DNA from: Sandaracinaceae bacterium
GTDB taxonomy: Bacteria > Myxococcota_A > Polyangia > Polyangiales > Sandaracinaceae
Length of the DNA: 64,000 bases
Assembly (NCBI GenBank): GCA_020633195.1
Contig: JACKEC010000016.1
Coordinates: 1-64,000 of the forward strand
Reading direction: 5' to 3'
Part shown: positions 1-8,396 of the stretch, piece after piece
How positions within the stretch are numbered: the stretch's first letter is position 1
How the letters are laid out: each line of letters starts with the position of its first letter
Program-made: the position numbers and the translations under genes
Notes under the pieces: generated by a model
The model's input: the letters and a program-made list of their open reading frames with translations, nothing else
The model's database searches: none
What the model was told of the DNA's origin: nothing

Positions 1-1
1 G

Positions 2-853
2 GACGCCGGCCCCGACATGGACGCGGGCGAGACCGACGCGGGCGCGACCGACGCGGGCGCGACCGACGCGGCCGTCGCGACCGACGCGGGCACGACCTCG
101 CCGGTGGATCGCTTCCTCACCGCGGTGCGGACGATCACCGCCCACTACTGCATGTGCGACTTCACGGGCTTCGCGGACGCCGCGGACTGCTCGAGCTTCG
201 GCCAGAACCCCGTCATCGACTCCTGCGAAGAGATGGCCTACGCCGGGACGATGGCCGCCTCGGCGGTCCCCTTCGACTGCCTCACCACCTCGCGCGAGGA
301 CTACGCGACCTGCCTCGGCACCGCGGGCTGCGACGACGTGGCGATCGGGTCCTGTGACGACGCGCTCTCGCTCGCGCTCGACGCGTGCACCGACCTGCCC
401 ACGGAGTTCGGCGACATGTTCGACGCGTGCGTCACGGCCAACCTCGTCGGCTCGACGCCGTCGCCGTGCCCCGAGAACCCGACCGCCTCGACGATGCTCG
501 GGATGGCCGTGTTCACCGGCGACACGACCGGCGCGGGCAACGACGGCCCGGCCGGGAGCTGCGCGTCGGTCTTCTGCGACACCATGGTCGCCGACCGCTC
601 GTACGCGTGGACCGCGACGACCGCCGGCACCTACGTCTTCGACACGCGCGGCAGCCACTTCGACACCGTGCTCAGCATCACCGACGGCTGCGCCGGCAGC
701 GAGCTCGCGTGCAACGACGACCTCGACTCCGACGACCTCCGGTCGAGCTTCAGCCTCGCGCTGACGGCGGGCCAGACGGTCACCATCCACGTCGCGGGCT
801 GCACCTCGTACGACGCGGGCGGCTTCCAGGTGAACATCAACGCGGCTCCCTGA
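2..853 (+). CDS. Secreted protein with Asp-Ala-Gly linker and pre-peptidase-like domain (5' partial)
   Basis: The reading frame is open to the left edge, so the true start lies outside the window. The visible N-terminus is a low-complexity linker of repeated Asp-Ala-Gly/Thr units, typical of the spacer after a lipoprotein anchor in myxobacterial surface proteins. A Cys-rich region follows. The last ~120 residues look like a bacterial pre-peptidase C-terminal (PPC) domain, with a Tyr-x-Phe-Asp-Thr-Arg-Gly motif, an Asp-Thr-Val-Leu strand, a Cys-Asn-Asp-Asp loop and a final beta-strand ending in Val-x-Ile. Such domains usually sit on exported proteins. No catalytic domain is visible in the part present. 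It is followed after 17 bp by another secreted-type gene on the same strand. The function is unknown. Confidence 0.75.
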   Translation, partial: DAGPDMDAGETDAGATDAGATDAAVATDAGTTSPVDRFLTAVRTITAHYCMCDFTGFADAADCSSFGQNPVIDSCEEMAYAGTMAASAVPFDCLTTSREDYATCLGTAGCDDVAIGSCDDALSLALDACTDLPTEFGDMFDACVTANLVGSTPSPCPENPTASTMLGMAVFTGDTTGAGNDGPAGSCASVFCDTMVADRSYAWTATTAGTYVFDTRGSHFDTVLSITDGCAGSELACNDDLDSDDLRSSFSLALTAGQTVTIHVAGCTSYDAGGFQVNINAAP

Positions 854-870
854 ACGGAGCGACCAGGGGC

Positions 871-1320
871 ATGGCCGCGTCGTTCGAGCGAACGAGCCTC
901 GCGCTCGCGGCCTGCCTGACCCTCGGGCTCTGCGCCCCCTCCGCGGGGGCGCAGGACGCCCCCCTCGATCGGGTCGAGGCCGCCCACGAGGCCGAGCTCG
1001 ACGCGGCGGCCGATCAGGCGCGCGTGGCCACGGCGCTCTACGTCTCGGGCGCGGTGCTCGCGGGCGGCGGCCTCGTGACGCTGATCGGCGGCTCCATCGC
1101 GACGCTCTCGTGCGGCCCCTCCGCCGACTGCGACGCGGCGGCGATCGCGATCGCGGTCGGCGGGATCGCGGCGGGCGTCGGGCTCGTCCTCTTCATCGTC
1201 GCGACGTTCATCGACCAGGGCGCCAGCGAGCGCCGGCGACGGGTCCTGCGCGAGCAGATGGCCTTCGACCTCGCGCCCCTGCCCGGGGGCGCGGCGCTCA
1301 CGGCGTCGATCCGATTCTAG
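871..1320 (+). CDS. Small membrane protein with signal peptide, unknown function
   Basis: The 149-residue protein starts at the ATG at 871. It has a cleavable-looking signal (hydrophobic core ending Ala-Gly-Ala-Gln) and a short charged helix. Two hydrophobic segments follow (about residues 50-72 and 90-112), separated by a Cys-containing loop, then a basic Glu-Arg-Arg-Arg-Arg stretch and a beta-like tail ending Ser-Ile-Arg-Phe. I do not recognise a family. It lies 17 bp after the preceding gene and may be co-transcribed with it. Its 3' end overlaps the convergent lipoprotein gene by 23 bp. Confidence 0.65.
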   Translation: MAASFERTSLALAACLTLGLCAPSAGAQDAPLDRVEAAHEAELDAAADQARVATALYVSGAVLAGGGLVTLIGGSIATLSCGPSADCDAAAIAIAVGGIAAGVGLVLFIVATFIDQGASERRRRVLREQMAFDLAPLPGGAALTASIRF

Positions 1321-2038
1321 CGGTCAGCGCTTCGTAGCGGGTCGCGTCGGCCCGAAGCGGCGCCAGATCCGGGTCGCGCTCGATGAGCGTGCGGTAGTGC
1401 GCGGGGGGGCGCGTGTCGTTCGACAGGAAGTCGGGCGCCTCGAGCGGCCCGAGCACCGCCTCGAGCTCGCGCGCGCAGCCGTCGAGATCGCCGGTCTGAC
1501 ACAGCGCGCACGCGAGGTTGTAGTGGGTCGCGCGCGACCCGGGCCAGCGCCGCAGCGACTCGCGCAGCGGCGCGATCGCGTCTCCGTAGCTGCCTCGGAT
1601 CATCCGGCTCAGGCCCTGGCCCTCGAGGGCGGCCCAGTGATCGCGGAAACCCAGCTCGCAGCCGCGCTCGTGCAGCGCGAGCGCGCGGTCGAACCAGCCC
1701 TGCGCGTCCTCGGCGCGGGGAGGCTGCGTCCTCAGGAGCAGCTCGCCGAGCCGGACGCGAGCGGAGCTCGATCGGGGGTGCGCGCCGCAGAGCGCCTCGA
1801 GCCCGGTGATCGAGCCGGCGAGGTCACCGGCGGCGGCCGCCTGCGCGAGCTGGTCGACCTCGTCGGGGTCGTCGGGGGCGCCGCTGCAGTCGACCGCCTC
1901 GCCCGTCGGTCCACGGAGCTCACCGGTCGGTGCGGTCGGCTCGACGGCCTCGACGGGCTCGGTCGCGGCGGGCTCGGCGTCCTCGCCGCAGCCCCCCAGC
2001 AACCCGAGCAACCCCAGCGCGAGCGCGACGCGCGTCAC
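1298..2038 (-). CDS. TPR-type lipoprotein
   Basis: The start is taken as the GTG at 2038, because it gives a lipoprotein signal (Leu-Gly-Leu-Leu-Gly-Gly-Cys). It also overlaps the stop of the upstream gene by four bases (GTGA), implying translational coupling. The reading frame stays open further upstream without a signal peptide. After the lipidated Cys comes a Glu/Pro/Thr linker, then about 180 residues of helical tetratricopeptide-like repeats, including an Ala-Thr-His-Tyr-Asn-Leu-Ala repeat core and Trp-Phe-Asp-Arg-Ala-Leu. Such proteins are periplasmic scaffolds. The partner is unknown, though the coupled gene 2035-2943 is the obvious candidate. Confidence 0.75.
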   Translation of the reverse strand: MTRVALALGLLGLLGGCGEDAEPAATEPVEAVEPTAPTGELRGPTGEAVDCSGAPDDPDEVDQLAQAAAAGDLAGSITGLEALCGAHPRSSSARVRLGELLLRTQPPRAEDAQGWFDRALALHERGCELGFRDHWAALEGQGLSRMIRGSYGDAIAPLRESLRRWPGSRATHYNLACALCQTGDLDGCARELEAVLGPLEAPDFLSNDTRPPAHYRTLIERDPDLAPLRADATRYEALTARIGSTP

Positions 2039-2943
2039 CACTCGATCTGCATCAGGCGAACGGAGCCGAGCGTGCCTTCCTCGGGGGACTGCTGCGTCCC
2101 GAGGACCACGCCGACCGTCACGCCGCCCGCCACGAGCGCGACGATCAAGGTCCAGAACCACCACTCCTCGATCACGCTGCCGCCGCCCTCTTCGGGCGTG
2201 GTGGGTGTCGTGTCGACCGGCTGCGCGAACACCGGCGGCCGCTCGCTGTCGCTGCCCGTCGAGGACTCGGCCGGGATCTGGAGCTGGAGCGGCTCGGCCG
2301 CGCTCCCGCGGCTCGCGAGCGGCGTGAGCGACGGAGCCATCGCCACGATGAAGTAGGCCACGTCGGTCGCCGACGCCGCGTCGCCCACCACCGGGATGCG
2401 CGCCGTGTACGCGCCGTCGTCGCGGCGGGTCATCACCACGCGCGACGAGCCCTCGCCCGCGATGCGGTAGGTGAGCTGCACCTCGGAGACCGCGTCCGCG
2501 CCCTCGGGGAGCGAGACGCGCAGCTCCGGCGGCGCGCGCTCGGTGAGCCGAGGGGGCGTGTGCTCGATGCGGACGGGCACGGGCTGCGGGTGGCTCTCAC
2601 GAGCTCGCGCGAACGCGGAGATCACCGGCGGGCTCGCGTCCGCGTCCGTGAGGCGGTGCCCTGGGTCGCGCGAGTAGAGGAGCAGGAGCGTCTGCTCCGC
2701 GTCCGCGGGCTCGCGGTTCGCGATCTGCGCGGTGGCGAGCACCTCGAGCCCGGCGTTCCTGTCGTAGGCGTTCAGGTCGGTGCGATCGAGGTACGTGCGC
2801 GCCGAGCGGACGGCGTCCGCGAAGCGCGCGCGCATGACCAGCTCGCGCACGGCGTCGAGCTGGCGCTCGGCGTCCTGCGGCTGCGCCAGGGCCAGGCCCG
2901 GCAAGAGGAGCGCGAGCATCGAGGCGGCGAGGAGCTGGCGCAT
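2035..2943 (-). CDS. Secreted/membrane protein with C-terminal transmembrane helix, unknown
   Basis: This 302-residue protein has a clear Sec signal peptide (Met-Arg-Gln-Leu-Leu followed by a Leu/Ala core ending Ala-Leu-Ala-Gln). A helical region of about 100 residues resembles TPR segments. A beta-rich domain follows (about 115-200) in which the wording 'Leu-Thr-Tyr-Arg' and 'Asp-Gly-Ala-Tyr-Thr-Ala' resembles periplasmic Ig-like modules. A Pro/Thr/Glu linker leads to one transmembrane helix near residues 262-284 and a short tail. This layout is frequent in myxobacterial envelope proteins of unknown role. It is first in a coupled pair with the TPR lipoprotein and lies 9 bp downstream of the phosphohexomutase gene, so the three may form an operon. 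Confidence 0.7.
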   Translation of the reverse strand: MRQLLAASMLALLLPGLALAQPQDAERQLDAVRELVMRARFADAVRSARTYLDRTDLNAYDRNAGLEVLATAQIANREPADAEQTLLLLYSRDPGHRLTDADASPPVISAFARARESHPQPVPVRIEHTPPRLTERAPPELRVSLPEGADAVSEVQLTYRIAGEGSSRVVMTRRDDGAYTARIPVVGDAASATDVAYFIVAMAPSLTPLASRGSAAEPLQLQIPAESSTGSDSERPPVFAQPVDTTPTTPEEGGGSVIEEWWFWTLIVALVAGGVTVGVVLGTQQSPEEGTLGSVRLMQIEW

Positions 2944-2952
2944 GGGCGGACC

Positions 2953-4701
2953 CTAGCCCGGGTCCGTGACCGCGGCGAGCCCTGTCACCAGCTCGTCGAG
3001 GAGCGCGTCACCTCGGGCGCGGGCGGCGTCGGCGGTCTCGTTGTCCGTCATGTCCACCCGCGCGTCGAAGTAGAACTTGATCTTGGGCTCCGTCCCGCTG
3101 GGTCGGAGCATGACGCGGTGGCCCCCCTCGACCTCCATCGCGAGCACGTCGCCCGGCGGGAGCCCGAGCGGCGTCTCGGCGCCGTCGGCGGCGCGCCGCA
3201 CCCCCGTCGAGAGATCCATGAACGCGGTCACCGCGAAGGCGCCGAGCGAGGTCGGCGGCGACGTGCGGACCCGCGCCATGATGTCGGCGATCTGCGCGGC
3301 GCCGTCGGCGCCCGGGAGCACGCGGCTCACCTGGCGGCTGAGGTACATCCCGTAGCGCCGCCACGCGAGCTCGAGCTCGTCGAGCAGGCTGCGGCCCTGG
3401 CTGCGACACCAGGCGGCCATGTCGGCGACGACGACCGCGGTGCCGATCCCGTCCTTGTCGCGCACGAGCGAGCCCACGGTGTAGCCGAGCGCCTCCTCGT
3501 AGCCGAACACGAAGCGCGAGGGGCCCTCGCCCTCGAGGCGCAAGGCGGTGTTCGCGATCCACTTGAACCCGGTCAGCACCTGCTCGAAGTGGGCGCGGTG
3601 CGCGGTCGCGATCGAGCCGAGCATCGGCGAGCTCACGATCGTGTTGATGACGAGCCGCTGATCGCCGGCCGGGCCCTGGTCGAGGAGGTAGTGGCCGAGC
3701 AGGCACCCGACGTCGTTGCCGGTGAGCTGCACGTAGCCGCCGTCGTCGTCACGGACGGCGACCGCGAGGCGATCCGCGTCCGGGTCGTTGGCGAGGACGA
3801 GGTCGGCGCCGACCTCGCGGCCGAGCGCGAGGACGAGATCCATCGCGCCCTTCTCCTCGGGGTTCGGGAACTCGACCGTCGGGAACGCGCCGTCGGGCTC
3901 GGCCTGCTCGGCGACGCTGTGGACCTTCGAGAAGCCGGCCTCGTCGAGGGCCTTGCGGGCGAGCCGATCGCCGACCCCGTGCAAGGCGGTGTACGCGATC
4001 GAGAGGTCGCGCGGCAGCCCGGGGTGGATCATCAGCGAGCGGACGCCGTCGAGGTAGCGGCGCTCGAGGGTCTCGTCGAAGAGCGACAAGAGCCCCGCCT
4101 CGCGGGCCGCGTCGGCGTCCATCCGACCGATCGTGTCGAGCCCCCCGAGCGCGTCGATCGCCGCGGCGATGCCCTCGTCGGCGGGCGGGATGATCTGCGC
4201 GCCGTTGCCCGCGAAGACCTTGTAGCCGTTGTACGCCGGGGGGTTGTGGCTCGCGGTGACCATGATGCCGGCGGCCGCCTTCGTGACGAGGCACGCGTAG
4301 CCGAGGACGGGGGTCGGGACGACGTGATCGAAGGTGCGCACGGGGAGGCCCAGCGCGTTGCAGACGGCGGCGGCGTCGGCCGCGAATTCGCGGCTCATGC
4401 GCCGCCCGTCGAAGCCGATGCAGACGCCGCGCTCCTTCGCGTCCGGGGTCGTGGCCAGGACGTAGGCGCAGAGCCCCGCGGTCGCGCGGATGACGACCTT
4501 CCGGTTCATCCGGTTGGGCCCCGCCCCGAGCAGGCCCCGCAGCCCGGCCGTCCCGAACTCGAGGCCTCGATCGAAGCGATCGTGGAGCGCGGCGGCGTCG
4601 CCCTCGGCGAGCAGCGCGGTCACCTCCTGCGAGGTGACCGGGTCGGGATCGTCGGCGCGCCAGGCTTCGGCGACCTCGCGGAGCGATTCGGAGACGGACA
4701 T
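2953..4701 (-). CDS. Alpha-D-phosphohexomutase (phosphoglucomutase/phosphomannomutase)
   Basis: The 582-residue cytoplasmic enzyme has all hallmarks of the alpha-D-phosphohexomutase superfamily. The phosphoserine loop Thr-Ala-Ser-His-Asn-Pro has catalytic Ser151. The magnesium loop is Asp-Pro-Asp-Ala-Asp-Arg, the sugar-binding loop is Gly-Tyr-Glu-Glu-Ala-Leu-Gly, and the phosphate-binding loop near the C-terminus is Arg-Pro-Ser-Gly-Thr-Glu-Pro-Lys. It interconverts hexose (or pentose) 1- and 6-phosphates for polysaccharide and sugar metabolism. The length fits the PgcA/PGM2-like branch rather than the shorter ManB/AlgC branch. Substrate preference cannot be read from the sequence. The ATG at 4701 follows a 200-bp divergent intergenic region shared with the SNF2 gene. 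Confidence 0.93.
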   Translation of the reverse strand: MSVSESLREVAEAWRADDPDPVTSQEVTALLAEGDAAALHDRFDRGLEFGTAGLRGLLGAGPNRMNRKVVIRATAGLCAYVLATTPDAKERGVCIGFDGRRMSREFAADAAAVCNALGLPVRTFDHVVPTPVLGYACLVTKAAAGIMVTASHNPPAYNGYKVFAGNGAQIIPPADEGIAAAIDALGGLDTIGRMDADAAREAGLLSLFDETLERRYLDGVRSLMIHPGLPRDLSIAYTALHGVGDRLARKALDEAGFSKVHSVAEQAEPDGAFPTVEFPNPEEKGAMDLVLALGREVGADLVLANDPDADRLAVAVRDDDGGYVQLTGNDVGCLLGHYLLDQGPAGDQRLVINTIVSSPMLGSIATAHRAHFEQVLTGFKWIANTALRLEGEGPSRFVFGYEEALGYTVGSLVRDKDGIGTAVVVADMAAWCRSQGRSLLDELELAWRRYGMYLSRQVSRVLPGADGAAQIADIMARVRTSPPTSLGAFAVTAFMDLSTGVRRAADGAETPLGLPPGDVLAMEVEGGHRVMLRPSGTEPKIKFYFDARVDMTDNETADAARARGDALLDELVTGLAAVTDPG

Positions 4702-4901
4702 GGCCCTCGATTAAGCCAGAGATCGCCGTCGGGGGTCACCCTCGTTCGTCGCGTCGCCGAGACCCCGATCGCGACGGATCGGCGCGCCTCGTGGTCCGTC
4801 GACGAGCGCACCACCACATCTGGGGGCGATCCGCGTAGCAACCTGGATCCATTGCACTTTCCGGATCGACGCGGTGATGCCGGTGTGATCTAAGAGGGGC
4901 C

Positions 4902-7268
4902 GTGCGAGCCCCGCTGGAAGAGGTGAGCGATCGAACGAGCCACGTCCGGGTCATCGGAGCCGAGGAGGCTCGCGACGCGGTCATGGAGACCCCGGTCCCC
5001 CGGATCGTGCTGGGGACCGAGCCGGTCACCATCGACCACAGCGCGGGCTTCGGGGCGATGCTCGAGACGGTCGAGCTCCCCATCGCGCGGCTGTACTTCG
5101 ACTACGGCAACCAGCGGGTGAGCGCCTGCGACCCGCGGGACCGCTTCTTCCGCGCGGCCTCCGGAGGGATGCAAGTCGTCCTGCGCGACGCGGCGGCCGA
5201 GGCGCGCGCGGGCTGCGTCCTCGAGAGCTTCGGCGCGGTCGACCTCGAGTGCACGCCCGACTACGCGGTGCCGCCGGGCGTGGTCGCGCACTACCTGCTC
5301 CGCTGCGAGGGTGACGTCCACGATCATTGCGGGTTCTCGACCACCGTGGTCCCGCAGCTGCGCGCGCTCGGCTGGACCGTCGAGATCGCCGAGGACTACC
5401 CCTACCGCGTCGTCGAGGACGCGCAGTGGTACGCCAACGTCGTGCCCGAGGACGGGCGCGCGGACTGGTTCGGTCTCGAGCTCGGCGTGGAGATCGACGG
5501 GCGGCGGGTGAACCTGTTGCCGGCGCTCGTGGACCTGCTCTCGACGAGCGCGCGGGGCGCGTCCCTCGCGAGCCTCGTCGATCGCCGGCGGACGATCGCG
5601 GTCGCGCTGCCGGACGGACGCTTCCTGGCGCTCCCGCCGGAGCACGCGCGCGGGCTGCTCCGCGTGATCGGCGAGCTGTACGAGGGCGACGACGAGGAGC
5701 CCGTCGCGCTGCGCTTCGGCGCGATGTCGGCCGCCGCGATCCCGCGCCTCGACGAGGTGTTCGTCGCCGCCAAGGCGAAGGTCCGCTGGAGCGGCGCGGC
5801 GCGCCCTCGGGAGATCGGCGAGGCGCTCGTCGAGCCCGCGCCCATCGAGGCGCCGGCGGGTCTGCGCGCGACGCTGCGCGACTACCAGCGGCAGGGCGTG
5901 GCGTGGCTGCAGCACCTGCGCGTCTGCGGCGTCGGCGGGATCCTCGCCGACGACATGGGGCTCGGGAAGACGCTCCAGACGATCGCGCACCTCTGCATCG
6001 AGAAGGAGGCGGGGCGCCTCGACGCGCCGGCGCTGATCGTCGCGCCCACGAGCCTCTGCTTCAACTGGGAGCGCGAGATCGCGAAGTTCGCGCCGCACCT
6101 GAAGACGCTGGTCCTGCGCGGGGCGACCCGGCACGCGCGCTACTCGGAGATCGACGCGGTCGACGTGGTGATCACGAGCTACCCCATCCTCGTCCGTGAC
6201 GAGGAGCGCTACGCCGCGCGCGAGTGGCACATGCTCATCCTCGACGAGGCGCAGACGATCAAGAACACGCGCAGCCGCGCGCACCAGAGCGCGAAGCGCG
6301 TCGAGGCCGCCCACCGCGTCTGCCTGACGGGCACGCCCGTCGAGAACCACCTCGGCGAGCTGTGGGCGCTCTTCGACTTCCTGAACCCGACCTTCCTCGG
6401 CGACGAGCTCGCGTTCCGGCGCTTCTACAGGATGCCCATCGAGCAGCTCGGCGACGAGGAGCGCCTCGCGACGCTGCGGGAGAAGGTCAGCCCGTACCTG
6501 CTGCGCCGCCTCAAGCAGGAGGTCGCCTCGGAGCTGCCGCCCAAGACCGAGCTGATGCGCCCGGTGGAGCTCGAGGGCGATCAGCGCGAGCTCTACGAGC
6601 GCATCCGTCTGGCCGCGCACGAGTCGGTCCGGCGCGTGATCCAGAAGCGCGGCCTCGCCGCGTCGACGGTCCCGATTCTCGACGCGCTGACCAAGCTCCG
6701 CCAGGTCTGCTGCGACCCCCGCCTCGTGCCGCTCCGGTCCGCGCGCGCCGTCGAGCGCAGCGCGAAGTACGAGCGGCTCTTCGAGATGCTCGAGGCGCAG
6801 CTCGGCCGCGGCCACCGCGTGCTCGTCTTCAGCCAGTTCACGCGGATGCTCGGGCTGATCGCGCGCGGCCTCGACGAGCGCCGCGTGCGCTACCTGATGC
6901 TCACCGGCCAGAGCCGCGACCGGGCCGCGCTCGTCGACTCGTTCGAGGCCGGCGAGGCGGACGTCTTCCTCATCAGCCTCAAGGCGGGCGGCGTCGGCCT
7001 CACGCTCACGAGCGCCGACACCGTCATCCACTACGACCCGTGGTGGAACCCCGCGGCGCAGGATCAGGCGACCGACCGCGCGTACCGCATCGGCCAGACC
7101 AAGCCCGTCGTCGCGACGAACCTCTACGTCCAGGGCAGCGTCGAGGAGCGCATGCTCGCGCTGCAGCAGCGCAAGCGCCGCCTCGCCGAGGGCGTCCTCA
7201 GCGGCGGCGCCGGTCGCCTCGCGCTGAGCGAGGACGACGTCGAGGAGCTCTTCGCCCCGCTGCTGTGA
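4902..7268 (+). CDS. SNF2-family DNA-dependent ATPase/helicase-like protein
   Basis: This 788-residue protein starts at a GTG preceded by a GAGG ribosome site about five bases upstream; an ATG at 4983 is an alternative start. Residues ~1-310 form a unique N-terminal region. The SNF2 core follows, with motif I Asp-Asp-Met-Gly-Leu-Gly-Lys-Thr near residue 350, the DEAQ box at about 448-451 and motif III Leu-Thr-Gly-Thr-Pro. The helicase C-terminal lobe runs from ~620 to 760, with the signature Trp-Trp-Asn-Pro-Ala and the Arg-Ile-Gly-Gln motif VI. These proteins translocate on DNA and remodel protein-DNA complexes. Nothing nearby (no methylase or nuclease) ties it to a defence system. No SWIM zinc-finger cysteines are visible. 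Confidence 0.9.
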   Translation: MRAPLEEVSDRTSHVRVIGAEEARDAVMETPVPRIVLGTEPVTIDHSAGFGAMLETVELPIARLYFDYGNQRVSACDPRDRFFRAASGGMQVVLRDAAAEARAGCVLESFGAVDLECTPDYAVPPGVVAHYLLRCEGDVHDHCGFSTTVVPQLRALGWTVEIAEDYPYRVVEDAQWYANVVPEDGRADWFGLELGVEIDGRRVNLLPALVDLLSTSARGASLASLVDRRRTIAVALPDGRFLALPPEHARGLLRVIGELYEGDDEEPVALRFGAMSAAAIPRLDEVFVAAKAKVRWSGAARPREIGEALVEPAPIEAPAGLRATLRDYQRQGVAWLQHLRVCGVGGILADDMGLGKTLQTIAHLCIEKEAGRLDAPALIVAPTSLCFNWEREIAKFAPHLKTLVLRGATRHARYSEIDAVDVVITSYPILVRDEERYAAREWHMLILDEAQTIKNTRSRAHQSAKRVEAAHRVCLTGTPVENHLGELWALFDFLNPTFLGDELAFRRFYRMPIEQLGDEERLATLREKVSPYLLRRLKQEVASELPPKTELMRPVELEGDQRELYERIRLAAHESVRRVIQKRGLAASTVPILDALTKLRQVCCDPRLVPLRSARAVERSAKYERLFEMLEAQLGRGHRVLVFSQFTRMLGLIARGLDERRVRYLMLTGQSRDRAALVDSFEAGEADVFLISLKAGGVGLTLTSADTVIHYDPWWNPAAQDQATDRAYRIGQTKPVVATNLYVQGSVEERMLALQQRKRRLAEGVLSGGAGRLALSEDDVEELFAPLL

Positions 7269-7283
7269 GAACCGTCGTCGGAC

Positions 7284-7646
7284 TCAGTGTCGGCAGCCGT
7301 GGCCGTGGCCGTGGGGCTGGCCGCGCATGTGCTCGGCGAAGCGCTGGCGCATGACCTGACGACGCGCCGCCTGACGACGTCGCATCCTCGGGTGGCGCCA
7401 GCCGTGTCGGCCGCGCGGCCTCGCGGCCGGCGCGCGCTGGACGGCGACCTGGCCGGCGCCGCCGTAGATCTGGACGGTCGCGCCGGAGCCGTCCTCGGCC
7501 ACGCCGTGGTAGACGACCTGGCCCGTGGTCGGGTCGGTGCTCTGCGAGACGATGCGGTAGGCCTCGAGGCTGCGCGTCGGCGCGCTCGCGCCGCAGCCCC
7601 CGAGGACACCACCGAGGAGAAGGAAGAGGGGGAGGTACTGCTTCAT
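7284..7646 (-). CDS. Small lipoprotein with His/Arg-rich tail, unknown
   Basis: The 120-residue product starts at the ATG at 7646; a second in-frame ATG lies 12 bases upstream. It has a lipoprotein signal ending Leu-Gly-Gly-Cys. A short beta-rich part (about residues 25-75) contains Tyr-His-Gly-Val-Ala-Glu-Asp-Gly. The last 45 residues are strongly basic and end in alternating Gly-His pairs and Cys-Arg-His. The His-rich end could bind metal, but that is inference. The gene is convergent with the SNF2 gene, with 15 bp between stops. No family is recognised. Confidence 0.6.
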   Translation of the reverse strand: MKQYLPLFLLLGGVLGGCGASAPTRSLEAYRIVSQSTDPTTGQVVYHGVAEDGSGATVQIYGGAGQVAVQRAPAARPRGRHGWRHPRMRRRQAARRQVMRQRFAEHMRGQPHGHGHGCRH

Positions 7647-7673
7647 CCCGACAAACATCGGGTGCCGCGCGCC

Positions 7674-8228
7674 TCAGCGCAAACGACGGTAGGTGAGCCG
7701 GTACCGAATCTCGTCGGGGAGCTGGTTGGAGCCGATCGTCGCGCTCATCGTCATGTGCGTCGCGTCGGGGCTGAGGGAGAACACGTTGGTGCGGTGACCC
7801 TGGTCGTGCACCTCGCGCTGGTAGATCCGACCCTGGCGAAACGAGAGGCCGGCGCGGATGTCGTCGCCCTCGCTGCCGCGCACGCGGCGAGGCGCGCTGC
7901 CGAGGTCGAAGGAGAGGGGGCCCCACTCGTCGATGGAGATCGCGACGCGCGTCTCACTCTCGATTCGGAACCGGACGCGACCCTCGGGCTGGATGCGTCG
8001 CCGCATCTCTCCACGCGCGATCTCGCGGATGAAGAGGTTGAGCTGATCGGCCACGTGGTCGATGCCGTCCTCGAGCGAGCGCGTGTCGCGCGCCGACCGG
8101 GTGAACTGCCACGACCCGCCGAAATCCTCGAGCGCCGCGGTCTGTGAGCGGGAGCTCGGCGGCGCCACCGCGAGCGCCCCCAAGAGCGCTGCGCAGACCG
8201 CGATTCCCTTCGTCGCCCAAGATGCCAT
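7674..8228 (-). CDS. Secreted protein, unknown function
   Basis: The start at 8228 gives a 184-residue protein with a standard signal peptide (Lys-Gly-Ile-Ala-Val-Cys, then an Ala/Leu core, cleavage near Ser-Gln-Thr-Ala). The mature part opens with Gly-Gly-Ser-Trp-Gln-Phe, a lipocalin-like strand start. A helix with Asp-His-Val-Ala-Asp-Gln-Leu and several beta-strands (Arg-Phe-Arg-Ile-Glu, Val-Ala-Ile-Ser-Ile) follow, and the C-terminus is basic. A small beta-barrel fold is plausible but unproven. The gene is divergent from the aldehyde dehydrogenase gene, across a region with two inverted repeats. Confidence 0.65.
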   Translation of the reverse strand: MASWATKGIAVCAALLGALAVAPPSSRSQTAALEDFGGSWQFTRSARDTRSLEDGIDHVADQLNLFIREIARGEMRRRIQPEGRVRFRIESETRVAISIDEWGPLSFDLGSAPRRVRGSEGDDIRAGLSFRQGRIYQREVHDQGHRTNVFSLSPDATHMTMSATIGSNQLPDEIRYRLTYRRLR

Positions 8229-8257
8229 CGGTCGGCCGGCGTGCACTATACGTTCCG

Positions 8258-8271
8258 TCGCACCAGTGCGA
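8258..8271. promoter_or_regulatory. Short palindrome TCGCAC-CA-GTGCGA in divergent promoter region
   Basis: A 6-bp inverted repeat with a 2-bp spacer lies between the secreted-protein gene (starts 8228, minus) and the aldehyde dehydrogenase gene (starts 8397, plus). It is compact enough to be a dimeric repressor site, but no dedicated regulator gene is adjacent. The assignment rests only on symmetry and position. Confidence 0.35.
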
Positions 8272-8316
8272 AAGGCGTTACGCACCGACGGGCTTCGACT
8301 GAGACACGAATGTCAC

Positions 8317-8339
8317 GGTGGCACGTCGGCAGTGCCACC
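8317..8339. promoter_or_regulatory. Inverted repeat GGTGGCAC-N7-GTGCCACC upstream of aldehyde dehydrogenase
   Basis: Perfect 8-bp arms (8317-8324 and 8332-8339) flank a 7-base spacer, 57 bp before the dehydrogenase ATG. It could be a protein operator or, in RNA, a leader hairpin. A second short GC stem (CGGGG-GGAG-CCCCG) follows at about 8366-8380, just before the start codon. No T-run follows either stem, so a terminator is unlikely. Confidence 0.45.
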
Positions 8340-8396
8340 TCGTCACCCGTGAGATGTCGCCTTGCCGGGGGGAGCCCCCGCCCTAGTCTGGCGCGC

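Noticed and set aside
2..110. GACGCGGGC-type tandem repeats as a possible structural or regulatory repeat
   Set aside because: They are in-frame Asp-Ala-Gly codons of a secreted protein linker, common in this lineage.
4852..4880. TTGCAC with a 17-bp spacer as a sigma-70 type promoter for the SNF2 gene
   Set aside because: The -10 position (TGATGC) is poor, and such matches occur by chance; not reported as a feature.
4890..7031. Long minus-strand open frame of about 710 codons opposite the SNF2 gene
   Set aside because: Its translation is a low-complexity Arg/Ala/Asp/Glu mix with no motifs, typical of antisense frames in very GC-rich DNA. The plus-strand SNF2 motifs are complete.
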